A stretch of DNA of 64,000 bases from JANSWP01 sp041941305 (GTDB taxonomy: Bacteria > Bacteroidota > Bacteroidia > Chitinophagales > Saprospiraceae): contig JBGTQJ010000012.1 in the NCBI GenBank assembly GCA_041941305.1, positions 124,001 to 188,000 on the forward strand, in the 5' to 3' direction. The notes beneath the pieces were generated by a model that saw only the letters and a list, made by a program, of their open reading frames with translations, was not told where the DNA came from and searched no databases. This document shows positions 26,485 through 35,951 of this stretch, piece after piece. How positions within the stretch are numbered: the first letter of the stretch is position 1; each line of letters starts with the position of its first letter. A program made the translations under genes and the position numbers.

Positions 26485-28482
26485 TCAGGCTTCCACTCTT
26501 TTACCAAATTTCCAAACTACACCAAGCAACAAAACCACACTGATGATAAGCAGAATAAAACTAATCAACCAACCACCCCCAAAAAATGTAGACAATCCCC
26601 CGGCGACCAAACTTATTGCTCCTACTGTTAGAGCATAAGGCAATTGAGTCCTGACATGGTCTATATGATTACATTCGGATGCTAGTGAACTCAGTATAGT
26701 TGTATCAGAAATTGGGGATATGTGATCTCCCAAAACGGATGCTGCCAAAGTTACAGCTATCACATTTAACAAAATCTCAAGTGAAATTCCAGCATCTAAA
26801 CCACTTGCCTGACAAATCGCCCATGTCGTTGGAATGGCAATAGGATATAAAATAGCCATAGTACTCCAACTAGAACCTGTTGAAAATGCAATTGAAGCTG
26901 CCAAAATGAAAATCAACATTGGCATCACATAAGGATTGATACTATCCTGAAGCGAAACGGTCAAATAATTTGCTGTGTATAATTCATCTGTAGTTGCAGC
27001 CAAAGCCCATGCGAGTGTCAAAATCATCAGAGCCGCAAACATGGTCTTGAAACCTTTGATAATTGTTTCTATCGTTTCTTGTAATTGCATAATTTTAGCT
27101 CCCAAAGTCATCACTACGGCGACTAATAAACCTGAAAGAGAAGACCAAAGCAGAGCAGTATAGGAATCAGAAGCACCTATTAAAGTTCCAATTTTCATAA
27201 AAAATCCCTGGGGTTCATTTGATAACAAATTCATGGCTGCCCAGGTATCTCCCCATCCTGATGAATTAACAGCAATTCCATTATCTATGGCTTGGGCATA
27301 TATCGAAGCAATCCCTGTATCTACCAAACCGAATATGGTCATAAAAATCACCACAAATACTGGAATCGCTGCGTTATACCATTTCAATGGTGCACCAGGT
27401 ACAGGACTTAGGTCTTCAACAGATTCTTCCTCCTTTTCTGTCATTTTTATCCTCGATAGTTGGCCTGTAGTTCGAGCTCTATATTCTGCATGCCACATGG
27501 GACCATAGTCCTTTTTGGTATAGATTAAGATAAATATGAAAATCAATGCTAAAATCGGATAGAATGAATATTTCAAAGAGGCTACAAAAATGGAATAAGG
27601 TGTTAAATTATAAGTGAAATCAGCTAGTCTTCCAACAGCATCATCGATATAACTTAATTCCGCTCCAATCCAGGTGGTAATAAATGCAATTGCTGCAACT
27701 GGAGCAGCGGTCGAATCGACTATATAAGCCAGCTTTTCCCTTGAAACTCTGAATTTATCCGTTATTGGACGCATCGTGTTTCCTACAATCAAGGTATTGG
27801 CATAATCATCAAAAAATATAGCAACCCCTAGCAACCAGGTAATAAACTGAGAACTACGTGGAGACCTTGCATATTTTGAAAAAGCCAAAACAACTCCTGC
27901 CATACCCCCATTTCTGGAAATAATTGCAACCATTCCTCCAATGAGGAGGGAGAAAATGACAATGGACAAGTGTCCACCATCATTCAAAGCATTCATTACA
28001 TATTTTGCAACAGTTTCCCAAATACTAACGAATATGTAATACAAAGAATCGATTCTAAGTCCGCCTATGATAAAAGACCCTACCCACACCCCCATAAAAA
28101 GAGAAACATAAACTTCCTTAAAAATCAGTGCCAAACCTATGGCAATGAGTGGTGGAAAAATTGAAAGCCATAGCGGAATTTTTCTGATTCTATATTCTCC
28201 TTCCCTGGCTTGGGAAAAATGATAAAGTTTTAATCCTGATTCTTCAGTTTGGAATAAAACCAACTCCCCTTTTGCATCTGTTTCAAAAACAAAAGGTGCC
28301 TCACCATTAATAAATTTAATATTAGCTTCATCACCGTCAATGGAAATAGTTCGTAGGGTATCTTGATTGTCAATGACAAAAATTAATCTTCCATCTTTAT
28401 TTTGAATGTCGAAGTCTTGTCCCTGGAAAATGAAAGGCATCCAACAAAAAATCAGAAAAGAAAAAAGGCTGCGGGTATTCAT
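26485..28482 (-). CDS. NhaC-type Na+/H+ antiporter with exported N-terminal domain
   Basis: A 665-residue inner-membrane transporter. Residues 1-22 are a signal sequence and 23-105 form a soluble domain (FDIQNKDGRLIFVIDNQDTL onwards) expected outside the membrane. The following dozen or so hydrophobic segments belong to the Na+/H+ antiporter NhaC family (VYVSLFMGVWVGSFIIGG, FFDDYANTLIVGNTMRP, DHISPISDTTILSS). It probably expels sodium in exchange for protons, although some relatives exchange amino acids or organic acids. The exported extension is not part of the standard NhaC fold. It has its own promoter and is divergent from the FG-GAP gene. Confidence 0.88.
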   Translation of the reverse strand: MNTRSLFSFLIFCWMPFIFQGQDFDIQNKDGRLIFVIDNQDTLRTISIDGDEANIKFINGEAPFVFETDAKGELVLFQTEESGLKLYHFSQAREGEYRIRKIPLWLSIFPPLIAIGLALIFKEVYVSLFMGVWVGSFIIGGLRIDSLYYIFVSIWETVAKYVMNALNDGGHLSIVIFSLLIGGMVAIISRNGGMAGVVLAFSKYARSPRSSQFITWLLGVAIFFDDYANTLIVGNTMRPITDKFRVSREKLAYIVDSTAAPVAAIAFITTWIGAELSYIDDAVGRLADFTYNLTPYSIFVASLKYSFYPILALIFIFILIYTKKDYGPMWHAEYRARTTGQLSRIKMTEKEEESVEDLSPVPGAPLKWYNAAIPVFVVIFMTIFGLVDTGIASIYAQAIDNGIAVNSSGWGDTWAAMNLLSNEPQGFFMKIGTLIGASDSYTALLWSSLSGLLVAVVMTLGAKIMQLQETIETIIKGFKTMFAALMILTLAWALAATTDELYTANYLTVSLQDSINPYVMPMLIFILAASIAFSTGSSWSTMAILYPIAIPTTWAICQASGLDAGISLEILLNVIAVTLAASVLGDHISPISDTTILSSLASECNHIDHVRTQLPYALTVGAISLVAGGLSTFFGGGWLISFILLIISVVLLLGVVWKFGKRVEA

Positions 28483-28535
28483 ATTCGTTTTGTCTAAATT
28501 TGAGCTTTTAGCAATGTTCCTATTTAGAACTAAAT

Positions 28536-28564
28536 CAAAATTAATTGTTTAATTGAACATTCAA
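28536..28564 (-). promoter_or_regulatory. promoter of the NhaC-type gene
   Basis: Minus strand: TTG (28562-28564), an 18-bp spacer, then TAATTTTG (28536-28543), giving a leader of about 45 nt. A separate TAAATTTG on the plus strand (28495-28502) could serve the divergent FG-GAP gene. Confidence 0.5.
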
Positions 28565-28630
28565 CTATTTACTCGCTTGGTTTTGCCAAGAAACGAATAA
28601 TTGAGAAATCATCCAAACTTGATTGCCAAC

Positions 28631-30928
28631 ATGCTGATAATGAGCCGAATCACTTTTTTATTCTGTTTGCTTTGCTTACAGACTTCCCTTTGCTTTTCCC
28701 AAAATTTTGAAAGAATAGATGTGCCTGTTGAAATGAATGAGGTATTTCTTCCAAATGGCACTATAGGAGGATTAAATGCCCCTCAGCCCGCAAAAGTTGA
28801 TTTGAACAATGATCAAATCGAGGATTTATACATTTTCGACAGAGCAGGAAATGTTCATTTGACTTTTATTAATATTGGAAGTCCCCAAAACCCAGAATAC
28901 AAACTGGATGCAGATTATTCAAGGAATTTTCCTGGTGATTTGGGCAATTTTGTGTTATTAAGAGATTTCGATCAGGATGGTATTATGGATCTATTTGCCC
29001 ATGCAAATAACAAAGACGAGCCTTTAGTTGCAAAAGCTTATAGAGGTAGGTATCAAAATGGAAAGCTAGCTTTTGACCGCATTTTTTTTGACGAGTCAGA
29101 TTTTCTAAACTACACAAATGGTTCCAATGAGTCAAAGAATATTGAATTTGCTGCCTCAGATTATCCCGAAATGATCGATATAGACGATGATGGGGATTTG
29201 GATATTTTGACATTTGATTTTGAAGGTAGCCATATTATTTTCTTCAAGAATATGTCTCAGGAACAAGGATTTGGGAATGAAAAATTGATTTTTGAATTAG
29301 CAGACGATTGCTGGGGTAGGTTTTTGGAGGACATGACTTCACCAGAACTAATCTTAAGTGACGATATTTCTGAATGTGCAACTGGATTCGCAAGTGAGCA
29401 AATTGATGATCGAGATATATTGCATCCAGGTTCTACACTTTTAATTTTTGATGCGAATAATGATGGAAGAAAGGATTTGGCACTTGGAGATATTTCCAGT
29501 CCAAATATCAGTCTACTCTTCAATACAGGATCCAATCAAACTGCATGGATGACCGAACAAAATGGAGCATATCCTTTCCCTGATACTGATTCCGTCTTTA
29601 TTAGAGATTTTCCCTCTACTTTTTTACTCGACCTTGATGGAGATGGGATTAAGGATTTTGTAGCTGCTCCCACAAAAATAACGCAAACCCCAGATGTTGA
29701 AGTTTTATGGTTTTTCAAAAACCAGGGAACAAACGATATACCCAATTTCCAATTGATTCAGAAAAATTTCCTGGCAGACGGAGTTTTGGATTTGGGCACT
29801 GAAACCTATCCCACTTTTGCAGATGTGAACGCAGATGGATTAATTGATTTAGTAATAGGTAACAGTACATTTTTTATTGGAACTGGAGTAGAGAAAGACT
29901 CGAGATTATTCCTTTTTGAGAATATTGGTACTTCAACCGAACCAATATTTAAATTAACAGATGATAACTGGTTGAATTTCAGGCAATTTAGTCAAATCCC
30001 TCAGCCGAATGGATCATTTGGCTTTGCACCCACATTTGGTGATTTAGATAACGATGGGGACGAAGATTTGTTGGTTGGAGAAAAGGATGGAAAACTATTT
30101 TTTGTTAGAAATAATGCAGGAGCAGGCAATCACATGACTTTTGATTTTCCTCAATTTGGATGGCAGGGAATTGATGGTGGTCAATTTGCCAAACCACAAA
30201 TTGTTGATATGAACAGAGATGGTCTGGCTGATATCGTTATTGGTAGAAATCAGCAAAGAATCCGGTATTATCAAAATCAGGGTTCTTTAGGTCAACCTTC
30301 TTTCGACTCAGATGTAAATAACCCGCCCAACAATTTCAATTTTGGGCAGATGATTGCTCCATCACTTAACCCAGATGCGGTAAATGCAATAGGTGATGGA
30401 AGTCCGGCAGTTCTGGATTTTGGTAGTTCATTTAAAATTGTGTTGGGCTCTGAAAGTGGAGTCATTCGCTTGTATGATGATATAGAGGGAAATTTGGATG
30501 GGGCTTTCAATTTGGTTTCCGAAAACCTTGGCAATACAAAAGAAGGATTTCAAACCAGCCCAGCCTTGGCTGATATTAATAGTGATGGTCTGTTTGAAAT
30601 GGTAGTAGGTAACCTTCGAGGAGGCATTTCCTTTTTTGCAACCAATTTAACTGTTGATGGAGCCACCAGCACACAAATAACTGATAATGAATATTCTATA
30701 AACATTCATCCCAATCCTTTTGATTCCAATATTAAAGTGGAAATTGAAATTAATAAAGACCACGAAATTAAATACAAACTTAACAACGCAATAGGACAAT
30801 TAATCAAAAAAGGTTCTTTGGAAAGTAGTCCAAGCACTTTACAATTCAATCAAATAGATTCGGGAATATATTTTCTAACAGTTTTTATCAATGAAAAAGC
30901 AATTGTGAGAAAAATCACCAAACTATAA
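28631..30928 (+). CDS. type IX-secreted FG-GAP/VCBS repeat protein, paralog 1
   Basis: About 765 residues with a signal peptide (ITFLFCLLCLQTSLCFSQ). The body is a series of FG-GAP/VCBS repeats with calcium-type Asp motifs such as DLNNDQIEDLYIFD, DFDQDGIMDLFAH, DIDDDGDLDILTF, DLDGDGIKDFVAA, DVNADGLIDLVIG, DLDNDGDEDLLVG and DMNRDGLADIVIG, consistent with a beta-propeller. The last 80 residues (INIHPNPFDSNIKVEIEI ... IYFLTVFINEKAIVRKITKL) are a type A sorting domain for type IX secretion. The role is unknown, with adhesion or carbohydrate binding likely. The frame opens at a TTG at 28601, but ATG at 28631 or 28640 gives the better signal peptide. Confidence 0.9.
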   Translation: MLIMSRITFLFCLLCLQTSLCFSQNFERIDVPVEMNEVFLPNGTIGGLNAPQPAKVDLNNDQIEDLYIFDRAGNVHLTFINIGSPQNPEYKLDADYSRNFPGDLGNFVLLRDFDQDGIMDLFAHANNKDEPLVAKAYRGRYQNGKLAFDRIFFDESDFLNYTNGSNESKNIEFAASDYPEMIDIDDDGDLDILTFDFEGSHIIFFKNMSQEQGFGNEKLIFELADDCWGRFLEDMTSPELILSDDISECATGFASEQIDDRDILHPGSTLLIFDANNDGRKDLALGDISSPNISLLFNTGSNQTAWMTEQNGAYPFPDTDSVFIRDFPSTFLLDLDGDGIKDFVAAPTKITQTPDVEVLWFFKNQGTNDIPNFQLIQKNFLADGVLDLGTETYPTFADVNADGLIDLVIGNSTFFIGTGVEKDSRLFLFENIGTSTEPIFKLTDDNWLNFRQFSQIPQPNGSFGFAPTFGDLDNDGDEDLLVGEKDGKLFFVRNNAGAGNHMTFDFPQFGWQGIDGGQFAKPQIVDMNRDGLADIVIGRNQQRIRYYQNQGSLGQPSFDSDVNNPPNNFNFGQMIAPSLNPDAVNAIGDGSPAVLDFGSSFKIVLGSESGVIRLYDDIEGNLDGAFNLVSENLGNTKEGFQTSPALADINSDGLFEMVVGNLRGGISFFATNLTVDGATSTQITDNEYSINIHPNPFDSNIKVEIEINKDHEIKYKLNNAIGQLIKKGSLESSPSTLQFNQIDSGIYFLTVFINEKAIVRKITKL

Positions 30929-30975
30929 TGAATTGATGTATAGTTTCACGGTAAATTTCGCAAAACCAAATATTC

Positions 30976-33228
30976 ATGAATTTCAAAACACATTTCTTTT
31001 TCCTTTTTCTTCTCCAGTGTTCTTTTGGTACCTCCCAAAATATAACCAGGATATTCATCGATGTCATTGTAAACGATAAAACATTAATAAACCCAACTAC
31101 CGGAGGATTAAATGCCCCCCAATTTTCTGAGCCAGACTTAAATAATGATGGTATCAAAGATCTTTATATTTTTGACCGTGTCGGCAATGTCCATCTTACT
31201 TTTTTGAATGATGGAACTCCCAATCAAAGCAATTATTCCTTTGCTCCTGAATACATTCTAAATTTCCCTTTTTGTGTGAACTGGGCGGTATTGAAAGATT
31301 TTAACGGGGACGGGGCTTACGATCTATTTACTCATGCTGGCAATGAAGGGATCCAGGGAATTCGCGTATTTATGGGGAAATTCACTGACGACAAGTTAGA
31401 TTTTGAAAGAATTGAATTGGACAATGACTTTTCTTTCAATGTGCTCACCTTTCCCACCGCTGGAGGAAGTCCAACTCAAATCTATACAGCAAATACGGAC
31501 ATTTCTGACTTTAATGATATTGACAACGACGGAGATATGGACATTCTGGCTTTTAACTCAAATGGAGGACATATCCACTTCTATCAAAACATTTCAATAG
31601 AATTGGGCTTTGGTACAGATTCATTGCATTTTAAATTAATAGATGATTGTTGGGGTAGACTTTTTGAGGCAGATATGTCGGAAATGATAACCCTCGGCGC
31701 TGACCCCGGTGATTGTCCGAATGGATTTGACACACCTTCTGATCGTCATCAGGGTTCTACATTATTGTCCTTTGATGAAGATGGAGATGGCGATAGGGAA
31801 ATTGTAATAGGAGATGTAGCCAATGAGTATTTATTCAAACTAACAAATGGTGGGGATGAGGATATTGCCTTTATGATAGACCAGGACAACGAGTGGCCAG
31901 GGTATGATTCTTCGGTATTTATCCCTTCTTTTCCTGCGTGTTATTATCTGGATCTGAATAATGATGGTTTAGAAGATTTTATCGCCAGTCCCAACCTTCA
32001 GGGAGCAACACCTGATCAAGAGGTAGTTCGGTTTTACAAAAATGTAGGTACTTCAGACGAAGCGGTATTCAATTTTCAACAAAGTGACTTTCTCGTAAAT
32101 GAAATGCTTGATCTCGGTACCAATGCTTATCCTGTATTTGAAGATGTTAATGCAGATAGTTTGTTAGATCTCGTAGTTGGCAACTTCACGATTTTCAGAA
32201 TGGATGGCAATTTTGATCCCTTTTTGTTCCTTTTTTTAAATGTAGGGACAGCAACTGAACCTAAGTTTGAATTAACTGATGCCAATTGGTTGGAAATCAA
32301 CCCTCTAGCAAGTGATCCAATTAATGGTTCTTGGGGATTTGCCCCAACGTTTGGCGACCTGGATAATGATGGAGATAATGATTTATTAGTGGGAGAGCGA
32401 AATGGAAGACTGATTTATCTGGAGAACAATGCCGGGAAGGGAAATCCAATGACATTTGAACCACCTATTACATTTTGGCAGGGCATTGATATAGGACAAA
32501 ATGCCACTCCACAAATAAAAGACATGAATAGGGATGGATTGAAAGATTTGGTTCTCGGAGAACGCCGTGGACACATGGTTTTTTTCCCAAATATTGGTAC
32601 TGCGAGTGAACCCCTATTCAAATCTGATCATTTTGAGGCTCCCAATATCAATCCATTTGGAATGGTTGATATTGATAATTCAGCAGGGGTTGGAAATATT
32701 ACACCGATCGTTTTGGATTATGGAGATGAATTTACCATTATAATGGGTTGGGAAAACAATCGCTTACATATTTTTGACGGAATAGAAGGAAATCTGGAAG
32801 GAGAATTTGTCCTCACCGATAACAATTATGGTGAAATAAGAGAAGGCAATAATACAGCACCTGCTCTAGGCGATATTGATAATGACGGGCTTTTGGAAAT
32901 GGTTGTTGGCAACAAAAGAGGAGGATTGGGCTTCTTTGAAACAGAATTACCAAATGAAACAGTAATTTCTTCAATTGGAAAAGTTTTAACGCCAAGTCTC
33001 AATGTTTTTCCAAACCCAAGTACAGGGAGTTTAACAGTCCAGGTAAAAAATATCTCAATCAATTCTTCCAAATGCTTTATTTTTAATGCTTTGGGACAAT
33101 TGGTTTTTGAACAACCCATCTCAGATATGATATCTACATTAAACTTAAACCATTTGACAAATGGAATTTACTTTTGTCAGGTAAAAACAATTCATGGTTC
33201 ATCCATCCAAAAATTCGTCAAAAAATAA
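30976..33228 (+). CDS. type IX-secreted FG-GAP/VCBS repeat protein, paralog 2
   Basis: A 750-residue paralog of the preceding gene with the same order of repeats and shared phrases (TGGLNAPQ, DLYIFDRVGNVHLTFLN, WGFAPTFGDLDNDGDNDLLVGERNG). It has a signal peptide (FFFLFLLQCSFGTSQ) and a C-terminal sorting domain (LNVFPNPSTGSLTVQV ... GIYFCQVKTIHGSSIQKFVKK). It lies 47 bp after paralog 1 and 21 bp before the rhamnose isomerase gene, so the pair and the sugar genes may be one transcript. It arose by tandem duplication, and the two copies have diverged clearly. Confidence 0.9.
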   Translation: MNFKTHFFFLFLLQCSFGTSQNITRIFIDVIVNDKTLINPTTGGLNAPQFSEPDLNNDGIKDLYIFDRVGNVHLTFLNDGTPNQSNYSFAPEYILNFPFCVNWAVLKDFNGDGAYDLFTHAGNEGIQGIRVFMGKFTDDKLDFERIELDNDFSFNVLTFPTAGGSPTQIYTANTDISDFNDIDNDGDMDILAFNSNGGHIHFYQNISIELGFGTDSLHFKLIDDCWGRLFEADMSEMITLGADPGDCPNGFDTPSDRHQGSTLLSFDEDGDGDREIVIGDVANEYLFKLTNGGDEDIAFMIDQDNEWPGYDSSVFIPSFPACYYLDLNNDGLEDFIASPNLQGATPDQEVVRFYKNVGTSDEAVFNFQQSDFLVNEMLDLGTNAYPVFEDVNADSLLDLVVGNFTIFRMDGNFDPFLFLFLNVGTATEPKFELTDANWLEINPLASDPINGSWGFAPTFGDLDNDGDNDLLVGERNGRLIYLENNAGKGNPMTFEPPITFWQGIDIGQNATPQIKDMNRDGLKDLVLGERRGHMVFFPNIGTASEPLFKSDHFEAPNINPFGMVDIDNSAGVGNITPIVLDYGDEFTIIMGWENNRLHIFDGIEGNLEGEFVLTDNNYGEIREGNNTAPALGDIDNDGLLEMVVGNKRGGLGFFETELPNETVISSIGKVLTPSLNVFPNPSTGSLTVQVKNISINSSKCFIFNALGQLVFEQPISDMISTLNLNHLTNGIYFCQVKTIHGSSIQKFVKK

Positions 33229-33249
33229 GCATTCTAAACTCCCTTGTTA

Positions 33250-34533
33250 ATGAAAGTAAATGCTTCTACTATCCTTGAATTAAATAGTTCTATTAAGCAA
33301 AGTCATTTGAGAGAATTCAATTTCTTAGCCGAAAAAATAGATAAACAAGGCAGTGATGTAGATTCATTGTTAAATAAATTACAAGAATTTCAGGTAGCTA
33401 TACCTAGTTGGGCCTTGGGAGCTGGAGGTACACGATTTGGAAGATTTTCGATTGCTGGAGAACCTGGTAACTTATCTCAAAAAATAGATGATGTAGGTAT
33501 TATTCATGCGCTCACCAAGTCCGCAGGAGCGATTTCTCTACATATTCCGTGGGACATACCAAAAAATGTAATAGCAATTAAAGAAAAGGCATCATCATTG
33601 GGAATTGTATTTGATGCAGTCAATTCCAATACATTTCAAGACCAACCTGATTCAAAATACTCATACAAGTTTGGCTCTCTATGTCACGTAGATAAACAAG
33701 TTAGACAACAAGCGATTGAACACAATCTAAAAGTAATTGAATATGGAAAGGCTCTTGGGTCAAATTCAATTACTGTATGGCTGGCAGATGGCTCCAGCTT
33801 TCCTGGGCAATTAAACTTCAGAAAAGCTTTTCAAAATACTCAAGAATCACTAAATGAGATTTATAAACATTTGCCCAACAATTGGCAAATGTTTATTGAG
33901 TATAAACCATATGAACCCAATTTTTACAGTATGGTTGTTTCTGATTGGGGGACTTCACTACTATTGGCCGAAGGCTGTGGAGAGAAGGCATTTACACTTG
34001 TGGATCTGGGGCATCACCTTCCAAATACAAATATCGAGCAAATCGTTGCTATTTTGTTGGCTAAAGGAAAGTTAGGAGGTTTTCATTTCAATGACAGTAA
34101 ATATGGGGATGATGATCTGACTTGTGGAAGTATCAAACCCTATCAGTTGTTTTTAATTTTTAATGAATTGGTGTACGGAATGGAAAATAATAAAGCCAAT
34201 AATCCGAAATTAGCCTGGATGATAGACGCCAGTCACAATTTGAAAGATCCTATGGTGGATTTGATCCAAAGTTTGGAAGCTATACGAGAAGCTTATGCAA
34301 AAGCATTATTAGTGGATAGCAAAGCTTTGGAGGAAGCTCAAAGTGAAAATGATGTGGTTAGATGTCAAGAAATTTTGCAGGAAGCTTTTAGGACAGATGT
34401 TCGACCATTATTAAGAGAAGCGAGGAGATTGGAAGGTGGGGCGATTTATCCAATAGATTGTTTTAGAGAATTGAAAGTCAGGCAGCAATTGATTATAGAA
34501 AGAGGGGAGAAAACGGTGGCAACAGGGCTTTAG
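33250..34533 (+). CDS. rhaI: L-rhamnose isomerase, RhaI type
   Basis: A 427-residue TIM-barrel sugar isomerase converting L-rhamnose to L-rhamnulose, of the Pseudomonas stutzeri RhaI branch rather than E. coli RhaA. Supporting segments are IPSWALGAGGTRFGRF, SLHIPWDIP, FDAVNSNTFQDQ, YKFGSLCHVDKQVRQQAIEHN, SITVWLADGSSFPGQ, EYKPYEPNFY, VDLGHHLPN, GGFHFNDSKYGDDDL and MIDASHNLKDP, which hold the metal-binding Glu, Asp and His. The ATG at 33250 is preferred to the TTG at 33244. It is followed by a sugar kinase and a lactate dehydrogenase. Related isomerases also accept other sugars, so the in vivo substrate is likely but not certain. Confidence 0.87.
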   Translation: MKVNASTILELNSSIKQSHLREFNFLAEKIDKQGSDVDSLLNKLQEFQVAIPSWALGAGGTRFGRFSIAGEPGNLSQKIDDVGIIHALTKSAGAISLHIPWDIPKNVIAIKEKASSLGIVFDAVNSNTFQDQPDSKYSYKFGSLCHVDKQVRQQAIEHNLKVIEYGKALGSNSITVWLADGSSFPGQLNFRKAFQNTQESLNEIYKHLPNNWQMFIEYKPYEPNFYSMVVSDWGTSLLLAEGCGEKAFTLVDLGHHLPNTNIEQIVAILLAKGKLGGFHFNDSKYGDDDLTCGSIKPYQLFLIFNELVYGMENNKANNPKLAWMIDASHNLKDPMVDLIQSLEAIREAYAKALLVDSKALEEAQSENDVVRCQEILQEAFRTDVRPLLREARRLEGGAIYPIDCFRELKVRQQLIIERGEKTVATGL

Positions 34534-34567
34534 CGTTTTTCTGGTTACCTTTTTTTCTTTTCACTCT

Positions 34568-34583
34568 GCCCAAAAAATTGGGC
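34568..34583 (+). promoter_or_regulatory. small hairpin before the sugar kinase start
   Basis: GCCCAA (34568-34573) pairs with TTGGGC (34578-34583) around AAAA, ending 9 bp before the kinase ATG. It could modulate translation or mRNA decay between isomerase and kinase. The role is not established. Confidence 0.35.
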
Positions 34584-34592
34584 GAATAGGGT

Positions 34593-35951
34593 ATGCAATG
34601 CACATTGATCTTCGACATTGGAAAAACCAATAAAAAATGCTTTGTCTTTGACGAACACTTTAATGTCATTCACCAGGATTCTGTTCAATTTGATGAAAAA
34701 AAAGATGAGGACGGTTTTCCATGTGAAGATTTACAAGGTGTGATGAGTTGGGTTCGTAATACTCTCAAAAAACTCATCAGAAATGGACGATTTAAAATCC
34801 AAAAAATCAATTTTTCTACTTACGGTGCTAGCCTGGTGCATTTAACAAGAGATAGAATTCCAACGACTCCTTTTTATAATTATTTAAAACCCTATCCTTC
34901 AGAAATTTCGGATTTGTTTTATGATAAATTTGGAAGTGAATGGACAATCGCTGCTGAAACAGGTTCCACTTCTTCAGGGATGCTAAATTCTGGCTTTCAA
35001 CTTTTTTGGTTGAAGTATTCAAAAAAGGCCTTATTTGAAAAAATTAGTTATTCGCTTCATTTTCCCCAATATGTAGCCTACCAATTCACCCACAATTTGG
35101 TTAGCGACTATACAAGTATTGGCTGTCACACCAGTTTATGGAATTACAAAAAAAAAGATTATCACCATTGGGTATATGCAGAACAAATAGATAAATTATT
35201 ACCGCCGATTATCCCCTCAAGCCATTTAACAGATGTAGTTTTTAGTGAAAATAAATTGAAAATTGGGGTTGGGATTCATGATAGCTCAGCTGCACTTCTA
35301 CCCTATCTACAGCTAAATAATGAACCATTTTTACTAATTTCAACGGGTACCTGGTGCATTTCACTAAATCCATTCAGCCATGAAATATTGACAAAAGAAG
35401 ATTTGAAGAATGATTGTTTGAATTATATGCGTATCGATGGATCTCCGGTAAAGGCTTCCAGGCTGTTTCTTGGAAATGAACACAAAATTCAAGTGGAGAT
35501 ACTTCAAGATCATTTTTGTAAAAGCAAGGATTCTCATAGAAAACTTAAATTGAATTTTGAACTGTATGCTAATTTGAAAATTAAACCAAAACAGTTTTTC
35601 CGTTTTGAAAGCCTACCTAAAAAAAATGATCTTCCTTCAAAAACTGACCTTAGCCATTTCCAGACTTTTGAGGAAGCATATCACCAATTAATGATAGAAT
35701 TAGTTGCATATCAAATTGAATCAGCTGAGAGAGCGATTGGCAATACCCCTATTAAAAAAGTGTATATTGACGGCGGTTTCTCAGAGAATGATTTATATGT
35801 AAAGATGTTGTCTAGATATTTTTTTAATTATGAAATTTATAAATCCAGATCACCAATCGGTAGTGCTCTGGGAGCTGCTATAGTGATCTCAGAAGAACAC
35901 ACCAGGGCTAATTTACCAAAACAATTTTTCTCCTTTGAAAAAATAAAATGA
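34593..35951 (+). CDS. FGGY-family sugar kinase, probable rhamnulokinase
   Basis: A 452-residue cytoplasmic kinase of the FGGY family. Phosphate motif 1 is IFDIGKTNKKCFVFD at the N-terminus. The catalytic-base region is IGVGIHDSSAALLPYL, followed by LLISTGTWCISLNPF, and the adenosine site is KVYIDGGFSENDLYVKML with SPIGSALGAA. Its position between a rhamnose isomerase and a lactate dehydrogenase points to L-rhamnulose as substrate. It is not the classical E. coli RhaB subtype, so L-fuculose or another ketose is possible. Its last four bases overlap the next ATG (ATGA), implying translational coupling. Confidence 0.83.
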   Translation: MQCTLIFDIGKTNKKCFVFDEHFNVIHQDSVQFDEKKDEDGFPCEDLQGVMSWVRNTLKKLIRNGRFKIQKINFSTYGASLVHLTRDRIPTTPFYNYLKPYPSEISDLFYDKFGSEWTIAAETGSTSSGMLNSGFQLFWLKYSKKALFEKISYSLHFPQYVAYQFTHNLVSDYTSIGCHTSLWNYKKKDYHHWVYAEQIDKLLPPIIPSSHLTDVVFSENKLKIGVGIHDSSAALLPYLQLNNEPFLLISTGTWCISLNPFSHEILTKEDLKNDCLNYMRIDGSPVKASRLFLGNEHKIQVEILQDHFCKSKDSHRKLKLNFELYANLKIKPKQFFRFESLPKKNDLPSKTDLSHFQTFEEAYHQLMIELVAYQIESAERAIGNTPIKKVYIDGGFSENDLYVKMLSRYFFNYEIYKSRSPIGSALGAAIVISEEHTRANLPKQFFSFEKIK

